NCBI GenBank assembly: GCA_021797775.1
Contig: JAJZZC010000029.1
Span: 1 to 33,542, forward strand
Length of the DNA: 33,542 nt
From: Bacillota bacterium
Lineage (GTDB): Bacteria; Bacillota; Sulfobacillia; RBS10-35; JAJYVN01
Direction of reading: 5' to 3'
Below are positions 7,473 to 15,460 of this stretch, piece by piece (the first letter of the stretch is position 1; each line of letters opens with the position of its first letter). Below the pieces are notes generated by a model that was not told where the DNA came from, made no database searches, and saw only the letters and a list, made by a program, of their open reading frames with translations. The position numbers and the translations under genes are program-made.

Positions 7473-9746
7473 TTGCCGACCAGTACGCGCGGCACCGTCG
7501 TCGAGCCGGAAGCCCCCGAGTTGGAGGCCGACGGCGAACCGCTTGCCGACCTGACCACGTACCGCGGGCTGCGGCTTGACCCCTTTCAGCGCCGCGCCAT
7601 GCGGGCCGTATCCAGGAACCGTAGCGTCATCGTCTCCGCCCCGACCGGGACCGGCAAGACCCTCATTGCTGATTACTTGGTGGAACGCGCCCTCGCCGCG
7701 GGGCGGCGGGTCATTTACACCGCGCCCATCAAGGCGCTCTCCAACCAGAAGTTTGAGGAGTACAGCCATCTCTGCGGCGAGGAGCGCGTCGGGATTCTGA
7801 CGGGCGACGTGTCGATCCGTCCGGACGCGCCGCTGTGCATCATGACGACCGAGATCCTGCGCAACCAGTTGATCACCGGGGACGACCGGCTGGCGGACCT
7901 CGCCTGGGTCGTGTTTGATGAGATCCACTACATCGCCTCCGACCGCGGCATTGCCTGGGAGGAGAGCATCATTCTCCTGCCCCCGGAGACGCGGGTCCTG
8001 GGCCTGTCGGCCACCATCGGCAACCTGGACGCCCTGGCCGCCTGGGTGGAGGAGACGTTGGGCCAGCCGGTCGAGCGTATCCGCCAGAGCAGGCGGGCGG
8101 TGCCGCTCACGGTGCGCTACGCCACCCCAGCCGGGGTCTGTACCTTTCGGCAGGCGCAAGAGCAGGCGCTGCGCGGCGACTACGAGGTGACGCGCATGCA
8201 CCACCTCAAACTGGTCCGCGTGGCCGCCGAGGAGGGAGGACTGCCCGCCCTCTATTTCGTCTTTTCGCGACTCGGCACCGAGGAGCGGGCGCGTGAGGCG
8301 GCGGCCAGCCAGCAGTTTCTCGACGCCGCCGGCAGCCGCGCGGTAGAGGTGGCCCTTGCTGAGATGGCCGAGCAGGCCCCGGGCGCCCACGAGCTGAAGG
8401 GGGCGCTCCGCCACTGCCTCCTGCGCGGGGTGGGCTTCCACCACGCCGGACTGCTTCCCGCCACCAAGCGCGTCGTGGAGACGCTCTACGCCCGGGGCCT
8501 CATCCCGCTGCTCTACTGCACGGAAACCTTTGCCGTCGGCGTGAATTACCCCGTACGCTCGGTGGTGTTGGAGACCACGCGGAAATTCGATGGCCGGGGG
8601 TTTCGCCCGCTCTCCGCGCAGGAGTTCCAGCAAATGACCGGACGCGCTGGCCGCCGCGGCAAGGACGCGCGTGGCTTTGCCTTCGTCGGCGTGGACGGCC
8701 GTGATCGCGAACCCCCGCAGGACTATGCCGCGGCTCCCCTGGAACCGCTGCACAGCCAGTTCTTCGTCACAGAGAGCACGGCCCTCAACCTGCTGCGCAC
8801 CTTTGGCCGGGAACGCGCTCTCGCCGTCTTGGCGCGTACCTTCCGCGAGTACCAGCGCCGCCAGACCGCGGCCGCCAGCCGCCAGCGGCTGGAGGAGCTG
8901 TTCGCTGAGCGCGAGCGATTGTGGGCGGCGGGCTGCCCCCACCTTGGCACCGCAGCCTGTCCCTTGGACCGCCGCCGCCTTCTCGCCGAGCGCTCGGCGT
9001 ATCGGGGCAGGCGCCGCCGCCAGCGCCACCGGCGGTCCCGCCTCTCGATGGACCGGGCGTTGATGGAGATCGAGGTCCAGCTCGCCGTACCCGAGGACTG
9101 CCCCAAGCAGCCCGCCGCGTGCGAGCCGCTGACGGCCCCCTATGGTCGGTTGCGCGAACGCATCGCCGCCGCGGAAGCGGAGGTGGAGCGCGAGGGCGGT
9201 GCCGACCAGTACCGCGAGGAGTTGGACCGCGTGCTGTCCTTGCTGCAGGGGCTGGGTTACGTGGACGGGGGCGACCGGCTGCTGCCCCGCGGCGAGGTGG
9301 CACGGCACCTGCATGTCGAGCCGCTGCTCCTGACCGAACTGATCTTTGACGGTTTCTTTCACCGGGAGGACGAGGACACCATCGGCGCGGTCCTGGCGGC
9401 GGTGGACTACGATGCGCGCCACGACGACACGTGCTACGGGCTGCCGCAGCCCGGCGCGAGCCGCGAGGTGGAGCGGACCGCGCGCCGGTTGCGCGCCCAA
9501 GGCGCGGCGGTCCGCTTCGACCCGGTGGTCAGTCCGCTGGTCCACGCCTGGAGCCGCGGGGTGCCGTTCGCCACGCTGGTACGCCATACCAGCATTCAGG
9601 ACGGCGACTTCATCGGCGCGGTGCGGCGCGCCATTGACCTCCTGCGGCAGTTGCGCGCCGCCGCCCGCGAGGACCCGGTGCTAGTGGAAAAGTTTCACCG
9701 CTGCGCCGCGCGGTTGGATCGCGACGAGGCGCAGGTTCTGTTCTGA
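7473..9746 (+). CDS. Ski2/HelY-like DEIH-box RNA helicase
   Basis: This 757-residue superfamily 2 helicase is expected to unwind structured RNA, using ATP, in RNA processing or decay. Walker A is APTGTGKT at about residues 56-63. The Walker B/DExH box is DEIHY at 149-153 followed by DRGIAWEE, a hallmark of the Ski2/Mtr4/HelY group. Motif III is SAT (179-181) and motif VI is QMTGRAGRRG. The C-terminal third has an Arg-rich segment (RGRRRRQRHRRSRLSMDRAL) and the Ski2-like C-terminal helical region. TTG 7473 was chosen as start because GGAGGA (7459-7464) lies eight bases upstream and the conserved fold begins soon after. The frame is open far upstream but non-homologous there. The length fits bacterial Ski2-like proteins, somewhat shorter than actinobacterial HelY. 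Confidence 0.88.
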   Translation: MPTSTRGTVVEPEAPELEADGEPLADLTTYRGLRLDPFQRRAMRAVSRNRSVIVSAPTGTGKTLIADYLVERALAAGRRVIYTAPIKALSNQKFEEYSHLCGEERVGILTGDVSIRPDAPLCIMTTEILRNQLITGDDRLADLAWVVFDEIHYIASDRGIAWEESIILLPPETRVLGLSATIGNLDALAAWVEETLGQPVERIRQSRRAVPLTVRYATPAGVCTFRQAQEQALRGDYEVTRMHHLKLVRVAAEEGGLPALYFVFSRLGTEERAREAAASQQFLDAAGSRAVEVALAEMAEQAPGAHELKGALRHCLLRGVGFHHAGLLPATKRVVETLYARGLIPLLYCTETFAVGVNYPVRSVVLETTRKFDGRGFRPLSAQEFQQMTGRAGRRGKDARGFAFVGVDGRDREPPQDYAAAPLEPLHSQFFVTESTALNLLRTFGRERALAVLARTFREYQRRQTAAASRQRLEELFAERERLWAAGCPHLGTAACPLDRRRLLAERSAYRGRRRRQRHRRSRLSMDRALMEIEVQLAVPEDCPKQPAACEPLTAPYGRLRERIAAAEAEVEREGGADQYREELDRVLSLLQGLGYVDGGDRLLPRGEVARHLHVEPLLLTELIFDGFFHREDEDTIGAVLAAVDYDARHDDTCYGLPQPGASREVERTARRLRAQGAAVRFDPVVSPLVHAWSRGVPFATLVRHTSIQDGDFIGAVRRAIDLLRQLRAAAREDPVLVEKFHRCAARLDRDEAQVLF

Positions 9747-10282
9747 GGGCGCGCGGCGGCGCCCCCGTCACCCGGGGGCCGGGGGGCCGTCGCGGCTTGT
9801 GGTCGGCGACGATGCCCGATCCTGGATCCACGGTCGCGGGGATAGCACGGATCGCGCGGGTCACTGCCCGTTCGCGGCGGACTGCCTGCTTGGCCTGGGC
9901 CCGGACCATGCGGCCCGGCCGACTTTTGCGACAGTCGGGTGGTACGATCACCACAGAGGGGAGCCCGACGACGCCCAGGGTGACGGGGTCGCTATGCGAC
10001 GTAGTACGGCTCCCTCTGCCGGGCACCGATGGCCGCCGCGCCGGCCTGCCTACGCTGTCAGCACCGGGACCAGCCACCCGCCGCGTCGCGGGTTCGCCCG
10101 CACCCCGGGTGAGCCGCGGGTGCGGTGCGCGCAAGGCCGCCAGGCGGGGTCCACGCTCGCCGCAAGGACGCCGCCGACCTGTGGGATGTTGCGATCGCGC
10201 TGCACCTCACCGAACAGGTATCCCCCTGAGGCGCGCGGCCGGCCCGGCGACGGAGCACACCTTGCGTGCATCCGCGGGCTGC
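9747..10282. other. Intergenic region with unidentified coding-like fragments
   Basis: No complete gene is supported. The plus-strand frame 10113-10229 reads GGVHARRKDAADLWDVAIAL then HLTEQVSP and a stop. It looks like the C-terminus of a once-real protein, but I cannot name the family. A minus-strand passage around 9800-10010 (VVGLPSVVIVPPDCRKSRP, then AQAKQAVRRERAVTRAIRAI) is also open, without start signal or family. Confidence 0.35.
9761..9779 (+). terminator. Hairpin downstream of the helicase gene
   Basis: GCCCCCG (9761-9767) pairs with CGGGGGC (9773-9779) around a five-base loop, 15 bases after the helicase stop. No U-tract follows, which is common in G+C-rich genomes, so termination activity is inferred from position only. 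Confidence 0.4.
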
Positions 10283-11842
10283 TCATAGCCCGTACAGTGC
10301 CCCGTACTTCTCCCGCAGGTAGCGTAGGTATGGGGCGGTGTCGATCGGCCGCCCGGTCACTTCCGCGGCGAGTTCGTCCGGCGTCGGCCCTGCTCCGCGT
10401 TGGTGGATGCGCGTGTGCAGGAACCCCAGCAACGGGCCGAACCCCCCGCGGCGGATCATCCCCGGCAGGTCGCCCAACTCCGCCGCCGCTTGCTCCATCC
10501 ACTGCGCGGACAAGACGTTGCCCAGCGTGTAGCTCGGGAAGTAGCCGAGCCCCCCGTCGGACCAGTGGACGTCCTGCAGGACTCCCTCGAGGTCGTCGAC
10601 CGGCCGCACACCGAGCAAATGCTCCATGCCCGCGTTCCAGGCGGCCGGCAGGTCGGCCACCGGCAGGTCACCGGACAGCAGGCGCTGTTCCAGGTCGAAG
10701 CGCAACGCCACGTGCAGGTTGTAGGTGACCTCGTCCGCCTCTACACGGATGGCAGAGGGCCGCACCACGTTGGCCGCCCGGTAGAGGTCGGCGGCGCCGT
10801 AAGCGTCGAACCGCCCGGGCAGGTGGCCGCGCAGTCGCGGCATGAACCATTCCCAGAAGGCCAAGCTGCGCCCGACGGCGTTCTCCCAGAGCCGGGATTG
10901 CGACTCGTGCACGCCCGTAGAGCAGGCCTCGCCGAGTGCCCCGCGGCTGGCGGCGGCGGGGAGGCCCTGCTCGTAGAGGGCGTGGCCTGCTTCGTGCAGC
11001 GTGGCGAAGAAGCCGACGGCGAAGTCGTCATCCTGCACCCGTGTCGTGATGCGGCAGTCCCCGGGTCCGAAGGACGTGGAGAACGGGTGGATGGAGAAGT
11101 CCTGCCGCCCGCGTGCGAAGTCATAACCGAAGGCCGCAATGGCGTCGATCCCCGCCGCGAGTTGCCCGTCGCGGGGCAGCGCCTGCAGGAACGGCTGCCG
11201 CGACAGGGGCGGGCGCTCAGCGATGGCCGCGACCAGGGGCACAATGGTCGCGGTCAACTCCGCGAAGATGGCGCGCACCCGGGCGGCATCGATACCCGGT
11301 TCGTGCCCGGACAGCAGGGCATCGTAGCGCTGCCCCGTCCAGCCGACGGCGTCGGCGTAGCGCCGGGTCAGGTCCAGCACGCGCTGCAGGGCGGGGGCGA
11401 AGACGGCGAAGGACCGCTGGGCGCGCGCCTCGGCCCAGGCCATGTAGCCGGCGGTGCCGGCGCGGCTGCGCTCCTCGACCAGTTCCGCGGGTACGGTTGC
11501 CTCGCGGTCGTGCAGCCGGTGGGCCGCACGCAGCCACGCGGGATCGGCCGCCGCATCGGAGGCGGCGTCGGCAAGGGCCTCGGCCATCGCGCCGGAGGTC
11601 AGGCGCGCGTGCGCGAGGCGGCGCAGGGTAGCGAGTTGCGTCCCACGGGCCTCGGCACCCCCCGCGGGCATGTTGACCAGTTGGTCCCACTCCAGCACCG
11701 CCGCCGCACGCTGGATGTCGCTGCACTCCGCCCACAGCGCTTGGACCCGCTCCCATGCCGCTGCCAGGAAGGCCGCCTCCTTATCGGTGTGCCCCTTGCC
11801 GCAGACACGCCCCCCCAGGGCGCGTCTGCGCGTTCGCGACAC
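10283..11842 (-). CDS. M32-family (Taq) metallocarboxypeptidase
   Basis: This 519-residue cytoplasmic zinc carboxypeptidase removes C-terminal residues from peptides. The zinc motif HEAGH is at residues 283-287, extended to the family signature HEAGHALYEQG. It is preceded by FSTSFGPGDCRITTR and followed by GVHESQSRLWEN, DEVTYNLHVALRFDLEQ and GYFPSYTLGN, all standard blocks of the M32 family. The length is typical (about 500). GTG 11842 is the furthest upstream start that gives a family-like N-terminus, but it lacks a good ribosome site, and an unrecognised nearby start cannot be excluded. The frame stays open beyond it to 12376 without homology. It is transcribed convergently with the helicase and is probably monocistronic. 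Confidence 0.88.
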   Translation of the reverse strand: MSRTRRRALGGRVCGKGHTDKEAAFLAAAWERVQALWAECSDIQRAAAVLEWDQLVNMPAGGAEARGTQLATLRRLAHARLTSGAMAEALADAASDAAADPAWLRAAHRLHDREATVPAELVEERSRAGTAGYMAWAEARAQRSFAVFAPALQRVLDLTRRYADAVGWTGQRYDALLSGHEPGIDAARVRAIFAELTATIVPLVAAIAERPPLSRQPFLQALPRDGQLAAGIDAIAAFGYDFARGRQDFSIHPFSTSFGPGDCRITTRVQDDDFAVGFFATLHEAGHALYEQGLPAAASRGALGEACSTGVHESQSRLWENAVGRSLAFWEWFMPRLRGHLPGRFDAYGAADLYRAANVVRPSAIRVEADEVTYNLHVALRFDLEQRLLSGDLPVADLPAAWNAGMEHLLGVRPVDDLEGVLQDVHWSDGGLGYFPSYTLGNVLSAQWMEQAAAELGDLPGMIRRGGFGPLLGFLHTRIHQRGAGPTPDELAAEVTGRPIDTAPYLRYLREKYGALYGL

Positions 11843-12761
11843 CTCTACGATGGCTAACCGTCGAGAGTTTCCCCGCGGACGGGCTGCCGTGCCTCGTCCC
11901 GTTGGGTCATTCTTCCCGGCACGTGCTGGGCCTGCCCGGGTCGGTGCGCTGGCGACGGGAGGCCTCGGCCATACGGCCTCCCTGCCGGGGTGCCGCTCCC
12001 TGTCGCCCGCGCGGCGCCGCAGGGATTCCCGCAGCGGCGCCCGCCGCGTGCTGCGGCCGGCGTCGCTGCCTGCTCCGGTCGCTACCGCTCTCGTGGCTGG
12101 GACGGCCTGCCCGCGGCTGCGGCGGCGGGGTGGCCACCCGGTGCCGTCGGGGGCCCAGGCCCACGTCGCACGGTCACGGGCCTCGGACGAGCAGGCGGCC
12201 CCGCATCGCGTCGTCATCGCACTGCTGGTGTCGTCCATGTCGCCAACGGCCCCACAGGTTGTGGCTGCCGCAGACGAGCGGGCTGTTTGCCGCGCCTTCC
12301 CAGCACGGCCGCCTGCGCCGCCGATGCCGGCGCGGGCGGCCCCGGGCCCGACCGCGGGTGCGCAACCCCACGCCACGCCGGTCTCCCGGGGCGTGCCGCC
12401 GGCGGACGCCCTGCAGACGGATCCAGCAGCCTCCAGGCCTGGAGCCGCGGGGTGGGCCCGATGGGGTGCCTACCGGCCGGAGAGGTGGCGGTCGACCACG
12501 ATGCCGGACCCAACAGGGGGTGCTGATAAGGGTCACTCGGGGAAGGTGTGGACCGACCTGGAGCGTATTCTACCGCGGGAGGCGTGCGTGGGCGGATCCC
12601 CCGGAGCGACCCGGGCCGCAGCCGCGCATCGATGGAGCAAGCGGCGGGGCGATTCCCCGGCGCCGGTCGTCAGCAGGGCTGTTGGACCGGGGTGGGCGGA
12701 TGAGCGTCGGCCGCCGTCCACCGTGTCCGCGCCTCCAGGAACAGTGGCTCGATAGGAGGGA
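11843..12761. other. Divergent intergenic region, no gene found
   Basis: About 0.9 kb between the carboxypeptidase and the small membrane gene. Several long frames are present on both strands, but none has a family match, good start context or consistent codon use. A plus-strand snippet near 12524-12590 (ADKGHSGKVWTDLERILPRE) looks coding but is isolated. Confidence 0.35.
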
Positions 12762-13055
12762 ATGGACACGGCCTTCACGTGGATCGCTGCGTTGCTCATT
12801 TCCGCCGTGGTGGGCTGCTTGTTCGCCCGCGGTCTCGGTTCCGCCCGACCCATCGTCGTCGTTACTGGGGGCGTGGTCGGCGGCCTAGTCGGCGCCGTCG
12901 TACTGCGCCTCCTCTTCGCTGGTCCCCTGGCTGGCGAGTATACGTTGCTCGGCTGTATCTTCGGCGCGTTGCTTGGGGTGTGGGCCCTCTGGTCGCTGGC
13001 CGGGGGCAGTGCGCCCGCCGTCTCGGGCCACGGGGGTGCCGCGCCGCGCGGGTAG
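12762..13055 (+). CDS. Small glycine-rich three-helix membrane protein
   Basis: This 97-residue protein has three hydrophobic segments (WIAALLISAVVGCLFARGLG, VVVTGGVVGGLVGAVVLRLL and LLGCIFGALLGVWALWSL) with regularly spaced glycines. The pattern resembles the GlsB/YeaQ/YmgE transglycosylase-associated or similar glycine-zipper membrane families, whose function is poorly known; the resemblance is by pattern only. A Gly/Ala/Pro tail follows. The start is fixed by AGGAGGG at 12754-12760, although spacing to the ATG is unusually short. It lies tail to tail with the SLH-glycosidase gene. Confidence 0.7.
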   Translation: MDTAFTWIAALLISAVVGCLFARGLGSARPIVVVTGGVVGGLVGAVVLRLLFAGPLAGEYTLLGCIFGALLGVWALWSLAGGSAPAVSGHGGAAPRG

Positions 13056-13231
13056 GCGGGCACGGGCGGCGGTGTCCCGGTCTTCCCGCACCGGTTCCGG
13101 CCCGGGAAGGGCCCCGGTCGCCGGTGGGCGCGGCCTCCCCGTACCACTCCGGCCCGGGAGACGCGGTCTGCGGTGGGCGGGCGGCTCCCCCCGCACCCGT
13201 GGGCGCGGACCCGCGGCCGGGCGCCCAGCCC

Positions 13232-15118
13232 CTACCGCCACTGGCTCAGGGCCTGCTGGAACACGGGCCACCAGTCGGGGGCGCTGTAGTCCATCCGCCA
13301 CACGCAGACGCCGCCGATCCCCATCTGGTGGGCCATGGCCAGGCGGTTCGAGGCCTCCTGGCCGTTGACGAACCACCCGACGTAGGTGGAGGCGCCGGAG
13401 GTATAGGCAAAGGTGGATTCGTCGGAGGCCGGGTCCTGGATCACCGGCGCCTGGTTGGTCTGCGCCGTGTTGTACATACCGGATTCCCAATAGGCCGTGC
13501 CCGCGTCGGTGCTGGTGTTCCAGACGTACCCGTAGAGCGGCAGCCCGAGGATCACCTTGCTCGCGGGCATGACGCTCTTGGCGTAGGAGATGGCTGCGCG
13601 CTCCCAGCTGATCGGCGAGATCGGGCCCGGGGTACCGCCGGCGTAGTGGTAGTCGTAGGCCATCATGATCACCTGGTCGGCGGACTGGCCGAGCGAGGCG
13701 TAGTTGTAGGCGGCATCCCACGGCTGCCCCAGGTCGCTGGCCGTCTCGGTGGGCACGTCGACGGAGAGCTTGACGCCGATGGCGTGGAGGTCGGAGGCCG
13801 CGGTGGCGATGAACGTGCTGAAGGCGTGGCGCTCAGCGCCGGGCACGCCCTCCACGTCGAAGTTCACCCCCGCGTACCCCGCCTGCTGCACCATGGACAC
13901 GATGGACTGCAGCAGGGACTGCTGTTCCGTGGGGTTGACCAGGAAGCCCAACGACTCGGCCTGCACCATGACCCACAGGGGTACTGCGGGGTGCCCTCGT
14001 GCCCAGGTCAGGGTGCGTGGGCTGTTGAAGCCCACGAGTGTGCCGCCGCTGGCGATGGTGTAGCCGCCGTAGATCAGGGCGGTCAGGGCGCTGCCCCCGT
14101 CCTGCTGCAACTGCGTGTAGGCCTCGCTACTGTCGCTGTACCAGGCCTCCAGCGCGAAGCCGGGCGCCGTCACCGGGGTCGGCGGGGGCGGCAGGGGTGC
14201 CTGCGGATAGGTCTGCGAGGTGTACTGCATAAAGCGCACGATGAGGGCGGCCGCCTCGGCGCGCGTGGCGGACGCCGTCGGCGCGAAGCAGGGCTCCGGG
14301 CTGCACGGTTCACCGTAGATCAGGTGATCCTTCATGACGACGGTCGCCGGTAGCGCCCAGGACGGGATCTGCGCGCCGTCGGCCCAGATCTGGAAGTAGC
14401 GGGCGTCCGGGGTCTGGCCCTTTGCTTCCAGTGCCCTGCCGAAGATGGTGGTGATGGCGGCGCGGTTGATGGGCGCGCTCGGGCCGAAGTCGCCGTTGGC
14501 GTAGCCCTGGATGAGGCCCGCTGCCACGGCGGCGGCGACGGCGCTCCGATCCGCGGCGGGAATGGTGGACTCGTCTTTGAAGGGGCGCACGCTGCCCGCC
14601 TTGGCGGCCGGCAGTTCCAGGGCGCGGCTGATCCACAGCGCGAAGCTCAGGCGGGTCACCGGCCGGTTGGGATGGAACAGCCGGTCGGCCGGTACCGTGA
14701 CGACCCCGGCCTGTTGCAGTTCGTCGATGTAGCCGGCGGCCCAGGACCCGGCCACGTCGGTGAACTGGTTCTGCCCCGCTGGCGGCGTCCCCAACGGCAG
14801 GGCAGGAACGTCCGGCGGCGGCGTCGATGCCGCGGAGGCGCTGGAGGACGCGGTCCCCGCCGTCGATGCGCTCGCTCTGGGGACCGTGGATGTTCCGGCC
14901 GACGACGGAGCGCCCGCGGCGGAGGACGACCCTGCCGCGGACCCCAACGAGCCGCTGGCGGTGGTCGATGCCGTTGGTGCCGCGGCAGTAGCGGCATGGG
15001 CTGGCGCCGCTGCTCCAGACGACGTCGCGGCGACGGCCGCGGGGGCGGATGCCAGGAGCCCGAGGGCTGCCCACGCAGCCAGAGCCGCTCGGATCCGACG
15101 GAAGGTTCCGTGATGCAA
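13232..15118 (-). CDS. SLH-domain GH18 glycosidase (YaaH/SleL-like)
   Basis: This 628-residue secreted enzyme probably hydrolyses N-acetylglucosamine linkages in peptidoglycan or cortex. The order is a signal peptide (residues 1-31), an Ala/Ser/Thr-rich linker to about 105, three SLH repeats to about 295 for wall anchoring (for example FTDVAGSWAAGYIDELQQAG and GLIQGYANGDFGPSAPINRA), a proline hinge, and a GH18 barrel to the end. The GH18 active-site strand is YAGVNFDVEG with acid catalyst Glu423. QVIMMAYDYHYAGG and KVILGLPLYGYVW are further family blocks. The TTG start at 15118 is supported by AGGGGG (15126-15131) seven bases upstream. The SLH-GH18 fusion differs from the LysM-GH18 layout of Bacillus YaaH/SleL. 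A leader stem-loop precedes it. Confidence 0.88.
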   Translation of the reverse strand: MHHGTFRRIRAALAAWAALGLLASAPAAVAATSSGAAAPAHAATAAAPTASTTASGSLGSAAGSSSAAGAPSSAGTSTVPRASASTAGTASSSASAASTPPPDVPALPLGTPPAGQNQFTDVAGSWAAGYIDELQQAGVVTVPADRLFHPNRPVTRLSFALWISRALELPAAKAGSVRPFKDESTIPAADRSAVAAAVAAGLIQGYANGDFGPSAPINRAAITTIFGRALEAKGQTPDARYFQIWADGAQIPSWALPATVVMKDHLIYGEPCSPEPCFAPTASATRAEAAALIVRFMQYTSQTYPQAPLPPPPTPVTAPGFALEAWYSDSSEAYTQLQQDGGSALTALIYGGYTIASGGTLVGFNSPRTLTWARGHPAVPLWVMVQAESLGFLVNPTEQQSLLQSIVSMVQQAGYAGVNFDVEGVPGAERHAFSTFIATAASDLHAIGVKLSVDVPTETASDLGQPWDAAYNYASLGQSADQVIMMAYDYHYAGGTPGPISPISWERAAISYAKSVMPASKVILGLPLYGYVWNTSTDAGTAYWESGMYNTAQTNQAPVIQDPASDESTFAYTSGASTYVGWFVNGQEASNRLAMAHQMGIGGVCVWRMDYSAPDWWPVFQQALSQWR

Positions 15119-15460
15119 CGTGGTTCCCCCTGGCCCGCGGGCCTGCGTGGCTGCCGTCCCGGCTCACGTACGCAGGCGACGGGTTCAAACCCTACCACCG
15201 CTGCATTACAAAACCGTCACGCGCGGGCCCAGGCCGCGTGGCGTCGGCGCGGGCGGCCTGGCCCGCGCGGCCGGTCCGAACCCCGTGGCGGCGTGCCCGG
15301 GCGGGCATCTTCGACCGTGTGCGGTGCGTGATGCCGGGGATAGCCCGCGGGGGCGGGCCGTAGGAATGCGGGAGCCGAGCGACTCGCCCGTGCCGGCCGG
15401 CACAGTGCTCCGGCCGCGCCCGGAGGGGCGCTTTTCTCTCTGCGGGGGAGGGGGGACAGC
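15119..15460. other. Divergent leader region between the glycosidase and flippase genes
   Basis: About 340 bases that carry the two divergent 5' ends. It contains the leader stem-loop at 15133-15177 on the minus side and a strong purine-rich ribosome site (15444-15455) for the flippase on the plus side. No small gene is evident. Confidence 0.4.
15133..15177 (-). promoter_or_regulatory. Leader stem-loop of the SLH-glycosidase gene
   Basis: On the minus strand GCCTGCGT (15177-15170) pairs with ACGCAGGC (15148-15141) around a 21-base loop. The palindrome GCCCGCGGGC (15142-15133) overlaps the 3' arm and ends just before the ribosome site at 15131-15126. The two foldings share bases and are mutually exclusive, as in RNA switches. 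It does not match any riboswitch consensus I know, including c-di-AMP, which often precedes wall-hydrolase genes. Confidence 0.35.

Noticed and set aside
6276-9587. A 1103-codon open frame on the minus strand
   Set aside because: It is antisense to the helicase and to the 5' part of the transglycosylase, with no family match. It is an artefact of few stop codons in G+C-rich DNA, and the helicase motifs on the plus strand are unambiguous.
10050-10502. Minus-strand ORF overlapping the carboxypeptidase 3' end
   Set aside because: Its N-terminal half is a shadow of the carboxypeptidase gene, and the rest has no family or start signal.
13056-13231. Short repeated GGCCCGGGA motifs after the small membrane gene
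   Set aside because: The matches are short and of the kind expected by chance at this base composition.
15178-15200. tRNA-like T-arm (GGGTTCAAACCC)
   Set aside because: The T-stem pairs only three positions, no acceptor or anticodon arm can be folded around it, and it lies in the leader of the glycosidase gene on the other strand.
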